A stretch of DNA of 64,000 bases from an uncultured Porphyromonadaceae bacterium. GTDB lineage: Bacteria; Bacteroidota; Bacteroidia; Bacteroidales; Muribaculaceae. The notes under the pieces were generated by a model. That model was not told the origin of the DNA. It did no database searches and saw only the letters and a list, made by a program, of their open reading frames with translations. This document shows, piece after piece, positions 7,463-16,590 of the stretch; within the stretch, counting starts at the first letter, position 1; each line of letters opens with the position of its first letter. Position numbers and translations under genes: made by a program. The stretch covers positions 62,001 to 126,000 of the forward strand of contig CABUIC010000004.1 of NCBI GenBank assembly GCA_902491515.1, given 5' to 3'.

Positions 7463-10400
7463 TCAGGCCTTTTCGTTCATCTGTTCGATTGTGGCGATGG
7501 CGGGATCTGCGCCCCACTGCTGCTGGGAGAGGCGGAGGTAGTTGTTGTAGCGCCAGCGGGCGTTAGCCTTGGCGGCAGCGAAGAGTTCGGCGGCCTCGGC
7601 GGGGTACTGTTTCATTACGGAAGCGTAACGCACTTCGCCCTTGAGGAAGTCTTCGAACTTGTCCCAGTCGGGTTCCTTGCTGTCGAGGGAGAAGGGGTTC
7701 TGCCCCTGTTCCTCGAGAGCGGGGTTGTAGCGCCAGAGGTGCCAGTAGCCGCAGGCGACTGCCCTTGCCTCTTCTTCCTGCGAGCGACCCATGCCTGCCT
7801 TGAGGCCGTGGTTGATACAGGGGGAGTAGGCGATGATGATGGAGGGGCCGTCGTAAGCCTCGGCTTCGCGGATGGCCTTTAGGGTCTGAGCCTGATCGGC
7901 ACCCATTGCTACCTGCGCGCAGTATACGTAGCCGTAGGTGGAGGCGATGAGGCCTAGGTCCTTCTTGCGGACACGCTTGCCGGCGGCGGCGAACTTGGCG
8001 ATGGCGCCGACGGGGGTAGCCTTGGAAGCCTGGCCGCCGGTGTTGGAGTAAACTTCGGTGTCGAGGACGAGGACGTTGATGTTCTTGCCGGAAGCGAGGA
8101 CGTGGTCAAGGCCGCCGAAGCCGATATCGTAAGCGGCGCCGTCGCCTGCGATGATCCACTGGGAGCGAGCAACGAGGAATCCCTTGAGCTCGATGATGGC
8201 CTTGCAGATGTCGCAGCCGCAGGCTTCGCAGAGGGGCACGAGCTTGTCGGCAACCTCGCGGGTCAAGCCGGCGCTGTGGCGGTTTTCGAGCCACTGCTTG
8301 GCGAGGGCCTTGATTTCGTCGGAGCAGTCGGGGCATTCCTGAGCCTTGGCCATGAGGTCGGCGAGGCGCTCGCGAATCTTCTCGGTGGCTATCTTCATGC
8401 CGAGGCCGAATTCGGCGAAGTCCTCGAAGAGGGAGTTTGCCCAGGCGGGACCGTGGCCGGCTGCGTTGACGGTATAGGGCGTCGAGGGCACGGAGCCGGA
8501 GTAGATGGAGGAGCAGCCGGTGGCGTTGGCCACCATTTCGTGGTCGCCGAAGAGCTGGCTGATGAGCTTGACGTAAGGGGTCTCGCCGCAACCGGAGCAA
8601 GCGCCGGAGAACTCGAAGAGAGGCTGTGCGAACTGGCTGTTCTTGACGTTTGCCTTGGTGTCGACGAGCGCCTGTTTCGAGGTGACGTGTTCGGTGCAGT
8701 AGTCCCATTCCTTCTGTTTGTCGAGCTGGGTTTCGAGGGGTTTCATCTCGAGGGCCTTAACGCCCTTCTTGCCGGGGCATACGTCAACGCAGTTGGAGCA
8801 TCCGAGGCAGTCGAGGACGTCGACGGACTGGATGAAGCGCATACCCTTGAAGGAGGGTCCGAGAGCGGGAATTGTTCCGGCCTCGCCCATGGGGGAAGCG
8901 GCGGTTTCGGCCTCGGTGAGGACGAAGGGACGGATGGCGGCGTGAGGGCATACATATGCGCACTTGTTGCACTGGATGCAGTTCTCTTCCTTCCATTCGG
9001 GGACGAAGGCTGCGACGCCGCGCTTTTCGTAGCGGGCGGTACCCTGTTCCCAGGTGCCGTCGGGGATAGCCTCGAAAGCGGATACCTTGAGGTCGTCGCC
9101 CATCTGAGCGTTGATGGGGCGGACGATGTCGTTGATGAAGGCGGGGTCGTTGTTGCAGGGCTTTTCGGGCTCGGGGAGCTGGGCCCATGCGGGGTCGACG
9201 TCGAGCTTGTGGTACTCACCGCCGCGGTCTACGGCGGCGTAGTTCTTGTCGACAACGTCCTGACCTTTCTTGCCGTAGCTCTTGACGATGAATTTCTTCA
9301 TCTGCTCGATGGCGAGGTCAACGGGGATTACTTCGGTGATGCGGAAGAATGCGCTCTGGAGGATGGTGTTCGTGCGGTTGCCGAGGCCGATTTCCTGAGC
9401 AATCTTCGTGGCGTTGATGTAGTAGACGGTGATGTCGTTCTGTGCGAAGTAGCGCTTGATGTGGACGGGGAGGTTCTTTGCGAGTTCCTCGCCTTCCCAG
9501 ATTGTGTTGAGAAGGAATGTGCCGCCCTTGCGGAGGCCGCGGGTCACGTCGTACATGTTGAGGTACGCCTGGACGTGGCATGCCACGAAGTTGGGGGTGT
9601 TGACGAGGTAGGTGGAGCGGATGGGCTCGTCGCCGAAGCGGAGGTGCGAGCAGGTGAAGCCGCCGCTCTTCTTGGAGTCGTAGGCGAAGTAAGCCTGGCA
9701 GTACTTGCGGGTGTTGTCGCCGATGATCTTCACGGAGTTCTTGTTTGCGCCGACTGTGCCGTCTGCGCCGAGGCCGTAGAACTTGGCTTCGTAGGTGCTT
9801 TCGCCGCCGAGGGCCATCTCTTCCTTCATGGGGAGGGAGGTGAATGTCACGTCGTCGACGATGCCTACGGTGAAGTGGTCCTTGGGCATGGGGAGGGCGA
9901 GGTTCTCATATACGGCGATAATCTGCGCGGGAGTGGTGTCCTTGGAAGCGAGGCCGTAGCGACCGCCGACAATCACGGGGGCGTCGGCCTTGCCGTAGAA
10001 GCATTCCTTGACGTCGAGGTAGAGGGGTTCGCCGTTAGCGCCGGGCTCCTTGGTGCGGTCGAGGACTGCGATGCGCTTGGCGGTGGCGGGCACGGCTGCA
10101 AGGAAGTGCTTTGCGGAGAAGGGGCGGTAGAGGTGAACGCTCACGATGCCGACTTTCTCGCCCTTGGCAGTGAGGTAGTCGATGGCTTCCTGAGCGGCCT
10201 GGGTTACGGAGCCCATGGCGATGATGACGCGGTCGGCGTCGGGAGCACCGTAGTAGTTGAAGAGGTGGTACTCACGGCCGGTGATTTTCGTGATTTCGGC
10301 CATGTAGTTCTCGACGATTTCGGGGACGGCGTCGTAGTGCTTGTTGCAGGCTTCGCGGTGCTGGAAGAAAACGTCGCCGTTTTCGGCCATGCCGCGTGCC

Positions 10401-11047
10401 ACGGGAGCCTCGGGGGAGAGGGCGCGCTTGCGGAAGTCGGCGAGGGCATCGCGGTCGAGGAGGGGAGCGAGGTCATCCTGGCTTATTTCCTCGATTTTCT
10501 GGATTTCGTGGGATGTGCGGAATCCGTCGAAGAAGTTTACGAAGGGCACGCGGCTCTTGATTGTGGCAAGATGTGCCACACCGGCGAGGTCCATGACTTC
10601 CTGGACTGATCCTTCTGCGAGCATGGCGAAACCGGTCTGACGGACGGACATTACATCCTGATGGTCGCCGAAGATGGAGAGGGCGTGGGATGCGATGGTG
10701 CGTGCGGAGACGTGGAACACGGTGGGAAGAAGTTCGCCGGCAATCTTGTACATGTTGGGAATCATGAGCAGGAGGCCCTGCGAGGCGGTGTAGGTAGTGG
10801 TGAGCGCACCGGCCTGGAGAGAGCCGTGTACAGCGCCTGCGGCGCCGCCTTCGCTCTGCATTTCCTGCACGAGTACTGTTTCGCCAAAAATGTTCTTACG
10901 TCCGGCGGCAGACCATTCGTCGACGTATTCGGCCATAGTCGAAGACGGCGTGATGGGGTAGATGGCTGCGACTTCCGAGAACATATAGCTTACGTGAGCG
11001 GCGGCCTGGTTGCCGTCGCAAGTCACGAATTTCTTTTCTTTGCTCAT
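7463..11047 (-). CDS. nifJ: Pyruvate:ferredoxin (flavodoxin) oxidoreductase, single-chain
   Basis: This 1194-aa enzyme oxidatively decarboxylates pyruvate to acetyl-CoA, reducing ferredoxin. Counting from an alternative ATG two codons upstream (11053), the domains are: the pyruvate-binding N-terminal domain with YPITPSSTMAEYVDEW (32-47); a transketolase-like domain II; the CoA/gamma part with GGRYGLASKD (363-372); two [4Fe-4S] motifs, CIQCNKCAYVC (692-702) and CLGCSNCVDVC (749-759); the third-cluster Cys pair CSGCGE (819-824); and the TPP domain with GDGAAYDIGFGG (970-981) and NTGGQASKATP. MSKEKKFVTCDG matches the usual family N-terminus, hence the start at 11047. An insert before GDG holds six extra cysteines. 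It appears monocistronic. Confidence 0.97.
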   Translation of the reverse strand: MSKEKKFVTCDGNQAAAHVSYMFSEVAAIYPITPSSTMAEYVDEWSAAGRKNIFGETVLVQEMQSEGGAAGAVHGSLQAGALTTTYTASQGLLLMIPNMYKIAGELLPTVFHVSARTIASHALSIFGDHQDVMSVRQTGFAMLAEGSVQEVMDLAGVAHLATIKSRVPFVNFFDGFRTSHEIQKIEEISQDDLAPLLDRDALADFRKRALSPEAPVARGMAENGDVFFQHREACNKHYDAVPEIVENYMAEITKITGREYHLFNYYGAPDADRVIIAMGSVTQAAQEAIDYLTAKGEKVGIVSVHLYRPFSAKHFLAAVPATAKRIAVLDRTKEPGANGEPLYLDVKECFYGKADAPVIVGGRYGLASKDTTPAQIIAVYENLALPMPKDHFTVGIVDDVTFTSLPMKEEMALGGESTYEAKFYGLGADGTVGANKNSVKIIGDNTRKYCQAYFAYDSKKSGGFTCSHLRFGDEPIRSTYLVNTPNFVACHVQAYLNMYDVTRGLRKGGTFLLNTIWEGEELAKNLPVHIKRYFAQNDITVYYINATKIAQEIGLGNRTNTILQSAFFRITEVIPVDLAIEQMKKFIVKSYGKKGQDVVDKNYAAVDRGGEYHKLDVDPAWAQLPEPEKPCNNDPAFINDIVRPINAQMGDDLKVSAFEAIPDGTWEQGTARYEKRGVAAFVPEWKEENCIQCNKCAYVCPHAAIRPFVLTEAETAASPMGEAGTIPALGPSFKGMRFIQSVDVLDCLGCSNCVDVCPGKKGVKALEMKPLETQLDKQKEWDYCTEHVTSKQALVDTKANVKNSQFAQPLFEFSGACSGCGETPYVKLISQLFGDHEMVANATGCSSIYSGSVPSTPYTVNAAGHGPAWANSLFEDFAEFGLGMKIATEKIRERLADLMAKAQECPDCSDEIKALAKQWLENRHSAGLTREVADKLVPLCEACGCDICKAIIELKGFLVARSQWIIAGDGAAYDIGFGGLDHVLASGKNINVLVLDTEVYSNTGGQASKATPVGAIAKFAAAGKRVRKKDLGLIASTYGYVYCAQVAMGADQAQTLKAIREAEAYDGPSIIIAYSPCINHGLKAGMGRSQEEEARAVACGYWHLWRYNPALEEQGQNPFSLDSKEPDWDKFEDFLKGEVRYASVMKQYPAEAAELFAAAKANARWRYNNYLRLSQQQWGADPAIATIEQMNEKA

Positions 11048-11144
11048 AGTCATCAGAGGTAAATTATAGAAAAATTGTATTGTATTCCTGGAATGGACGG
11101 CATTTTGCCAATCCCGGGATTTGCGGTCCGGGAAAAATCCAGCG

Positions 11145-11152
11145 CAAAGATA
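11145..11152 (-). promoter_or_regulatory. -7 box of nifJ
   Basis: The minus strand reads TATCTTTG followed by C, the commonest Bacteroidetes -7 form, about 98 nt upstream of the nifJ ATG. No clear TTG occurs at the -33 position. The leader of about 90 nt shows no strong conserved structure that I recognise. Confidence 0.55.
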
Positions 11153-11213
11153 CGAATTTTTCGGCTGATTTGAAGCTTAAAAATCACTTTTTTGCGTCGT
11201 GGTAGTCTTATAA

Positions 11214-11249
11214 AAAGCTAAAAGGGCCGGCGTCCGGAGACGTCGGCCC
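11214..11249 (-). terminator. Intrinsic terminator of the seven-gene exported-protein operon
   Basis: The stem is GGGCCGGCGTC (11224-11234) with GACGTCGGCCC (11239-11249), one wobble pair, and a 4-nt loop. On the minus strand it is followed by TTTTAGCTTTTT. It lies 18 nt past the stop at 11268. Confidence 0.75.
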
Positions 11250-11267
11250 GTCCTGGGGTTCAGGAAA

Positions 11268-12485
11268 TTACTTGAGCTGCCGGACGAGAAGTCCTTCGTA
11301 GGGCATGGAGCCGGACTTGACCTTGAAGGTCGTGGCTCCGAAGTCGGCACCGTAGGCGCCTTCCTCGGCGGCCATGTAGCGGTTGTCCCAGATTTTGTCC
11401 TTGACGGGCTGAATCACGCCGACGCGCTTGTAGACCATCTTTCCGTCCTTCTCCTCGGGTTCGAGGACCTCGTACTCGGAGTCTTCGGTGAGACCTTCCT
11501 TGAGGCCTATGGCCACGAGTACGTCCTTGCCGTCGACGGCCTTGACGGGCGACTTTACGCGGAATTCGTCGTAAGCCTTCTGAAGGTCGCGGACATTGTC
11601 GTCGATGGCGCGCTTGCAGGCCTTGCGGATCATGATTTCGGGATGTTCCTCGCTGATGCCGAGGAAAGAGTTCTGCGAGCCGCTGGACTCGACCTCGCCG
11701 ATGTAGCGGAGGCGGAACTTGCCGCGGTTGTTCTCGAAAGCGAGGCGCTTGTCTTCGTTAGGCTTGTCGGTCCAGTATTCCTGATAGAAGGTAGCCTGGT
11801 CCTCGGGTGTCCACTCGAGGCGGTAGAGGCGGGTGTGGAACTTCACGCGGAAGCCCTTGAAGGTCTCGGCCATGTCGGCGGCGGAGTCGAAGAGGTCGCT
11901 GACGCCGGAGCCGAGGAATGCACCGGCGAACGCGCCGGCGATGCGGAGGCCGGTGCCGACGTTTTTGCCGCGCTGGGCGTTGTCGATGTAGTGGGCCTCG
12001 TGGACGAGGACGAAGGTGTTGCCGATGAGGTCTTCGCCGGCGTCGGCGAGCATTGCCATGCCGCGCGGGGTGCGCTTTGCGAGCTCGATGTCGAGGTCGG
12101 AGGCGTTGTAGAGACCGCGGCTCTTGACGAGGTCGAGGGAGCATTCGCCGGTGAGGACGTTTCGGCTGAACCAGCGTCCCACGAGGCGGCTGGCGATGAA
12201 GTTTTCGGCGAGCCAGGAGTCGAGGCTGTCGGCGTACTCGGCTTTCTTGCCGACGTTGAGTACGCGGATGCTGAGGTCGTGGTTGTTATACTGGTCGGGG
12301 GTGGGCATGTTGAGATATTCGGACTGTATTTTGTCGAACATCTTCTGGTCAGTGCGCGAGACGAGGAAGCTGCAGAGGGAGCTGCGGCGGTACCGGGTCT
12401 CGACGTTCTCCTCGGTCTTGGCGAATGCGCCGAGAGAACCTGCGGCGATGAGGAGTGCCGCTGTATATTTTCTGATGTTTTTCAT
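11268..12485 (-). CDS. Exported hypothetical protein, last gene of the seven-gene operon
   Basis: The 405-aa product starts at MKNIRKYTAALL (12485), because the longer frame would overlap the upstream stop at 12488. Residues 1-23 are a signal peptide (GAFA-K). The mature chain begins with ETRYRRSSLCSF, has a short glycine/alanine-rich hydrophobic stretch (GLRIAGAFAGAFLGSGVSDLF, about residues 180-200) that could insert into a membrane, and ends in beta-rich repeats (SEYEVLEPEEKDGKMVYKRV, WDNRYMAAEE). VLVHEAHY (about 162-169) resembles an incomplete HExxH, with Tyr in place of the second His. I do not recognise the family. Position in the operon is the only functional clue. Confidence 0.75.
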   Translation of the reverse strand: MKNIRKYTAALLIAAGSLGAFAKTEENVETRYRRSSLCSFLVSRTDQKMFDKIQSEYLNMPTPDQYNNHDLSIRVLNVGKKAEYADSLDSWLAENFIASRLVGRWFSRNVLTGECSLDLVKSRGLYNASDLDIELAKRTPRGMAMLADAGEDLIGNTFVLVHEAHYIDNAQRGKNVGTGLRIAGAFAGAFLGSGVSDLFDSAADMAETFKGFRVKFHTRLYRLEWTPEDQATFYQEYWTDKPNEDKRLAFENNRGKFRLRYIGEVESSGSQNSFLGISEEHPEIMIRKACKRAIDDNVRDLQKAYDEFRVKSPVKAVDGKDVLVAIGLKEGLTEDSEYEVLEPEEKDGKMVYKRVGVIQPVKDKIWDNRYMAAEEGAYGADFGATTFKVKSGSMPYEGLLVRQLK

Positions 12486-12487
12486 GT

Positions 12488-14131
12488 TCAATAGTCCCAC
12501 ATGTTGGACGAAATTTTCTGATGGAGACGGAAGCTGTTGATGCCGGGATGGTTGTAGATGTTGAAGCGGTATGCGTCGATTTCTTCCATTCTCGGCTTGC
12601 CGGCCTGGTCGATGTATACGAGCGCGCGGTTTGCGGTGGCCACGGTGTTGAAGCTCAGGGGGAGGACCGCGGAGCCGTCGGAGCCTACGGCGCCGAAGAG
12701 GTCGTCCTTCTTATAGAGGGCGCGGCCCTTGGAGTCGAAAGTGTAGCAGTCGTCGGCCGCGATGTCGAAGGGGAGCCTGTCGGTGGAAATCTGAAGCACG
12801 CTCCACTTCTGCGTGTCGGGCGACTTCACCCACACGAGGTCGTCGTCGGGAGAGGCAGCCGGAAGGATTGCTTCCCAGCGGTTCTTGACGACGAACTTGC
12901 CGTTGCGGTCGATGATTCCGTAGAACTGGCCCTGCTTGACGTAAGCCTTTCCGCCGACGAAGGCGGAAGCGTCGTCATAGTCGAAGGGGATGATGGTAGC
13001 GCCGTCGGCTCCGATGAAGCCGCTGCGGTGGTTCTCGTTCTTAGCGGCGTAGACTGTCCCGTCGGCGGAGGCGGGGGTGATCTTGCGGTATGTCGGGGCT
13101 ACGATTTCCGTGCCGTCGGGGGAGAGGATGCCCATGCGGCCGTTGCGGGTGCTGAGGAAGAATCCTCCGGCTACGGGTGCGAGTTTCGAGTATGAGCCGG
13201 ACTTGCGGTCGGCGTAGATGTCGATGAGGTATGCCTCGGAGCCGTCGCCGCAGAGGGCCTTGCCGTTGACGAAGGGTCCGCAGGCGTCGTAGACGTCCTC
13301 GGGGTCGACGAGCTGGCGGATGTCCTTCTTGAAGAGCTTTGTGCCCTTGCCGTTGGCGGCGAAGTAGTTGAAGTCGTAGTATTCCTTCTTTCCTTTTTTG
13401 GAGTAGGCGCGCTTGAGCATGTATCCGTCGCGGGGCATTCCGACAGCGCCGTTCACGTTCTTGACGAGGACCTTTCCGTCGAGGTCGAAGACGGTGGTGT
13501 ATGCTCCCCAGTTGGCCCAGATGTAGGGTTCTTTCGAGCAGGAGAGTTTAGCGAGGTTCTCGGTGATTTCGCAGTTTACGGGGATTCCGTCCTTGTGGGT
13601 GATGACATTTCCGGAGGTGTAGTCCGCGGAGTCGGTGGTGACGTAGAATCCGAGGCCGTAGAACTTGGCGGGGACTACGAGCTTGTCGTTGCGGTATAGG
13701 CCCTTGAGGGCCTGGGAGAGGGACTTTCCTTTGCCTACCCAGACGTATCCGTCCTCGTTGATGGTGCCGATGTAGTTCCAGTCGGGCTTGATGTATATGG
13801 TGCCGTCGTCCTTGATGTAGCCGTACTTGCCGCCTTTCTTGACGCGTGCGAGGCCGTTCTGGAATTCCTCGATATTGTCGTACTCGATTTTGATTACGGG
13901 CTTGCCGTCGGTGCCGATGTAGCCCCATTTGTCGCCTTTCTGCACCTTGGCGCGTCCGTTCTCGAAGGGATATGCCTTGGTGTAGTCGGCCTTGATGACT
14001 ACATTCCCCGAGGGGTCTGCGTAGCCGAACTTGTCCTTGACTTTCGTCACGGCGAGGTCCTGGGCGGAGGCGAAGAATCCGCAGAGGCAGATGGCGAGTG
14101 CCGAAAGGACTGCTTTTCTGAGTGTTTTCAT
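12488..14131 (-). CDS. WG-repeat (KWG) exported protein
   Basis: The 547-aa protein has a signal peptide (1-23, FASA-Q) followed by consecutive WG/KWG-type beta repeats: KFGYADPSGNVVIKADY, KWGYIGTDGKPVIKIEY, KYGYIKDDGTIYIKPDW, and later copies around FIGADGATIIPFDYDD and FYGIIDRNGKFVVKN. WG repeats form beta-propeller-like scaffolds of unknown ligand in exported proteins of Bacteroidetes. The gene starts 8 nt after the upstream stop and ends 2 nt before the next start, so it is translated within the seven-gene operon. Confidence 0.88.
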   Translation of the reverse strand: MKTLRKAVLSALAICLCGFFASAQDLAVTKVKDKFGYADPSGNVVIKADYTKAYPFENGRAKVQKGDKWGYIGTDGKPVIKIEYDNIEEFQNGLARVKKGGKYGYIKDDGTIYIKPDWNYIGTINEDGYVWVGKGKSLSQALKGLYRNDKLVVPAKFYGLGFYVTTDSADYTSGNVITHKDGIPVNCEITENLAKLSCSKEPYIWANWGAYTTVFDLDGKVLVKNVNGAVGMPRDGYMLKRAYSKKGKKEYYDFNYFAANGKGTKLFKKDIRQLVDPEDVYDACGPFVNGKALCGDGSEAYLIDIYADRKSGSYSKLAPVAGGFFLSTRNGRMGILSPDGTEIVAPTYRKITPASADGTVYAAKNENHRSGFIGADGATIIPFDYDDASAFVGGKAYVKQGQFYGIIDRNGKFVVKNRWEAILPAASPDDDLVWVKSPDTQKWSVLQISTDRLPFDIAADDCYTFDSKGRALYKKDDLFGAVGSDGSAVLPLSFNTVATANRALVYIDQAGKPRMEEIDAYRFNIYNHPGINSFRLHQKISSNMWDY

Positions 14132-14139
14132 GGTGGTGT

Positions 14140-15072
14140 TTATCTCCAGAGAATGTTGGTGGTAGTTGATTTCTGGCCCTGACCGTAAGCCACGCCGATC
14201 TGGCGCGCGGCGTCGATGCGGCGCCGCTCGGTCTCGAGGGAGTCCTCGTACTTCTTGTGTACCTCGAAGTCATATTCGACCTTTGTCTGCTTGCGGACGT
14301 CCTCGGCGAACTTCATCGCCTCGGGGTAGGCTGAGGAAGCGGGCTCAATCTGATTGAGGAGGGCGTAAGCCTCGGCGGCTCCCTCGGCGTTGGGGGAGAC
14401 GGCGAAGGCGGCGCGGGCCTGGTTGAGGAGCTTTGTGCCCTCGAGGTCCTGGTATCCCTGCCAGTAGGCGATCATGGCCTTGTGGGCGGAGGGGTATCCC
14501 TTGGAGCACTCGGGGATGAGTCCGGCCCAGTATAGGGCCTGGTCGTAGTCGTGCATCTTGGCGGCCGCGGCGGCCTTGTTTAGGAGCTGGCGGTAGTTGG
14601 CGTCGAAGTAGGATATTACTTTGGCGTTTGCCCGGCGGATGAAACCCTTGAAGGCGTCGTTGCGTCCGGAAATCTGACCGAGGGCGTTGATGTAGGCCCG
14701 CTGGTTGCTGGTTCCTACGCCGCGGAGCTCGAAGCTCTCGGAGTCGAAGACCTTGTTTCCGAAGATGTCTGCGACGAGCAGGGTGAGGGTGGTGTGGACG
14801 GCGGTGCTTGCGGGGGGGCCGGGGACTGTTTCCTTGTAGATGTCGTCGAAACGTCCCGTGATGTACAGCTGGCCGTAGTTGTCGTCGGCGCTGACGCCGT
14901 CGGCTGTGAGGGCGCGGAGGAGGCGCGAGGCGAGCTGGGTGGCCACGGCGTCGTCGCCGCCGCACATTTCAGCGGTGGGCTTGACGACCTGGACGTGGAG
15001 GTCGCAGTCGGCGGCATGTGCGCCGAAGGCTATGAGGAGGGCGGCGGCGAGGCCGGTTATTTTCTTGTTCAT
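14140..15072 (-). CDS. Exported protein with helical/TPR-like C-terminal half (Bacteroidetes-conserved)
   Basis: The 310-aa protein has a signal peptide (1-20, AHA-ADC). An alpha/beta N-terminal half carries the pattern LASRLLRALTADGVSADD...LYITGRFDD...TLTLLVADIFGNKVFDS...LRGVGTS, followed by FIRRANAKVISYFDANY. The C-terminal half has helix pairs resembling TPR/Sel1 units (MHDYDQALYWAGLIPEC, KLLNQARAAFAVSPNAEGA) and a charged coiled-coil-like end. I know this domain order from Bacteroidetes exported proteins of unknown role, by motif memory only. Fifth gene of the operon. Confidence 0.75.
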   Translation of the reverse strand: MNKKITGLAAALLIAFGAHAADCDLHVQVVKPTAEMCGGDDAVATQLASRLLRALTADGVSADDNYGQLYITGRFDDIYKETVPGPPASTAVHTTLTLLVADIFGNKVFDSESFELRGVGTSNQRAYINALGQISGRNDAFKGFIRRANAKVISYFDANYRQLLNKAAAAAKMHDYDQALYWAGLIPECSKGYPSAHKAMIAYWQGYQDLEGTKLLNQARAAFAVSPNAEGAAEAYALLNQIEPASSAYPEAMKFAEDVRKQTKVEYDFEVHKKYEDSLETERRRIDAARQIGVAYGQGQKSTTTNILWR

Positions 15073-15087
15073 GGCGTGGTGTCTGAG

Positions 15088-16053
15088 TTATTTCTCGCCG
15101 AGGACTATGTCGGCACGGCCGAGGCCTTTGGTGAGGATTTTGCAGGGGATGTTGTAGGGAGCCTTCCCGAGGTATTTGCGCAGGGAGTTGGAGAAGGCGC
15201 GGGCGTCCATGGCCATTCCGTTCTCGCGGTAGATGGGGATGCGCACCTGCTCGAAATGGAGGGCGGACTCTGTTGCGTCGGAGAGATTGTAGCGGTGGTT
15301 CATGGTGTTCTGCGACATCCAGCGGTCGATAATGTCGGTGAGCTCCTCGCCGTCGTACTCGTCCTCGAAGCTGAGCCCCGAGCCGTTGTCGAAGACGCGG
15401 ACGGTGAGTATGATTTCACGGCCGTTGGCGAGCATGTCGTCGAAGTGGTCCTGAAGCTGGCCGACGAATCCGTCCATCTTCTCGAGTGTGGCTTCCTCGA
15501 TGAGCACGGGGACTTCGGCTGTGAAGGACTGGGCACCGGTGCCGGAAGCCGCGGCGACCTGCTTGTTGGTGTAGGCGTCGACGCCCTTGAGGGTGTAGGT
15601 CACGGAGCGCTTGGGGCCCATGGTGTTCACCTTCCATGTAAGCTCGATTATAATGTCGGCCTTGGCGCGGTTGTAGAGGCGGTCGAGGGGCGTCTCGGCG
15701 AGTGTCGCGCCGGAGGTGCGGCTTGTTGTCATCTCGTCTTCGACGGCGTTCTGGTTGATGGTCTTCACGATCGAGGCGAGGTCCTTCATGGGGAAGCCTC
15801 GCTCGGCCATGAGCTCGTTGACCTTGGTTATTGCGTTTGCGAGGTCCATGTCCTCGCGGAGGGCGCGCTCATAGTCGGGGATGGCGGACTTGCGGCCCTG
15901 GTTGTCGGTCTCGATCATGTATCCGTTGGCCGAGCACCAGGTGTCGCCGGGCACGACCATGAGCGTGGGCTTCTTGGCCTGGGCGGAGGCTGTGGCGGCG
16001 CCCATGAGCATTCCTGCCGCGAGCAGGAGGATGCCGAATAGCTTTGTCTTCAT
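15088..16053 (-). CDS. DUF6175-like exported protein
   Basis: The start at MKTKLFGILL (16053) gives 321 aa with a clean signal peptide (1-25, ASA-Q). The mature N-terminus KKPTLMVVPGDTWCSANGYM and the following FPMKDLASIVKTINQNAVED and DIIIELTWKVN...SVTYTLKGVDAYTNKQVAAASGTG segments match what I know as DUF6175, a Bacteroidetes family with a CsgG-like alpha/beta fold. Function is unknown; an outer-membrane-associated periplasmic role is inferred. It lies 15 nt upstream of the TPR-like gene and 20 nt downstream of the FF-D-GAY lipoprotein gene. Confidence 0.75.
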   Translation of the reverse strand: MKTKLFGILLLAAGMLMGAATASAQAKKPTLMVVPGDTWCSANGYMIETDNQGRKSAIPDYERALREDMDLANAITKVNELMAERGFPMKDLASIVKTINQNAVEDEMTTSRTSGATLAETPLDRLYNRAKADIIIELTWKVNTMGPKRSVTYTLKGVDAYTNKQVAAASGTGAQSFTAEVPVLIEEATLEKMDGFVGQLQDHFDDMLANGREIILTVRVFDNGSGLSFEDEYDGEELTDIIDRWMSQNTMNHRYNLSDATESALHFEQVRIPIYRENGMAMDARAFSNSLRKYLGKAPYNIPCKILTKGLGRADIVLGEK

Positions 16054-16073
16054 GTGTTTTAGGGAATAGACTA

Positions 16074-16568
16074 TTAGGGTTCGATAATACCGTCGGCAAT
16101 CATGCGGTCCTTGAGCGCCGCGCGGTTCACGCGCACGACCACGCCCCAGTTCTCGATTGACTTGTCGGAGCTCTTGAGGCGGGAGGTGCGTTTTTCGTCG
16201 GCCATGGAGGTGAAGTCCTTGTATGCGCCACCGTCGGCGAAGAAGCGGTTGAAGTAGGCCTCGTTCTTTTCCATGGGGTTTGCGCCGCCGATTACGGGGC
16301 GGACATTGCAGCCTGCCGTTCCGTGGGTCACGCCCTCGAAGAGAACGGCCTTGACGGCATTTTTCTTTGCTGTCTCCATGGCCTGGGCCTTGTTTTTGCC
16401 GGTTCCGAAGACGCGCATGGTCTGTGAACCGTCGAGGTCGGTGCCCATGCACTCCACGGGGAAGGCGGTCATGGAGTATGTGTTGTCTATCACAGTGGGG
16501 GTCTTGCAGGCGAAAGCGGCGGCGAGAAGGGCCGCGGAGGCCAGCAGACGGATTGATGTCTTTTTCAT
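16074..16568 (-). CDS. Small lipoprotein, FF-D-GAY family (paralogue of the 17.3-kb gene)
   Basis: The 164-aa protein starts at MKKTSIRLLAS (16568). It has a lipoprotein signal with Cys at about residue 21 (LAAAFAC-KTP). The mature domain has VFGTGKNKAQAMETAKKNAVKAVLFEGV, an alternating A..A helix as in LPP20/FlgT-type N-terminal domains. It is followed by RPVIGG, AYFNRFFADGGAYKDF and a C-terminal VVVRVNRAALKDRMIADGI. The same four blocks occur in the first gene of the operon. Function unknown. Confidence 0.78.
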   Translation of the reverse strand: MKKTSIRLLASAALLAAAFACKTPTVIDNTYSMTAFPVECMGTDLDGSQTMRVFGTGKNKAQAMETAKKNAVKAVLFEGVTHGTAGCNVRPVIGGANPMEKNEAYFNRFFADGGAYKDFTSMADEKRTSRLKSSDKSIENWGVVVRVNRAALKDRMIADGIIEP

Positions 16569-16590
16569 GATTGGTGTCAGTATGCTTGAT

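Noticed and set aside
8102..10609. 835-codon open frame on the plus strand
   Set aside because: It runs antisense to nifJ. Its composition is Gly/Val/Glu/Asp-rich with no family motif, as expected from a GC3-biased gene read backwards. The same applies to long frames opposite relA (27310-28716), the C25 genes and the amidase-like gene.
7463..11047. Two-subunit or frameshifted PFOR
   Set aside because: The frame is continuous and all domains of the single-chain enzyme are present in the normal order.
13548..14273. Arg/His-rich 241-codon frame overlapping the WG-repeat gene
   Set aside because: It is out of frame with the signal-peptide-bearing WG gene, has no start signals, and its composition is that of a frame-shifted shadow.
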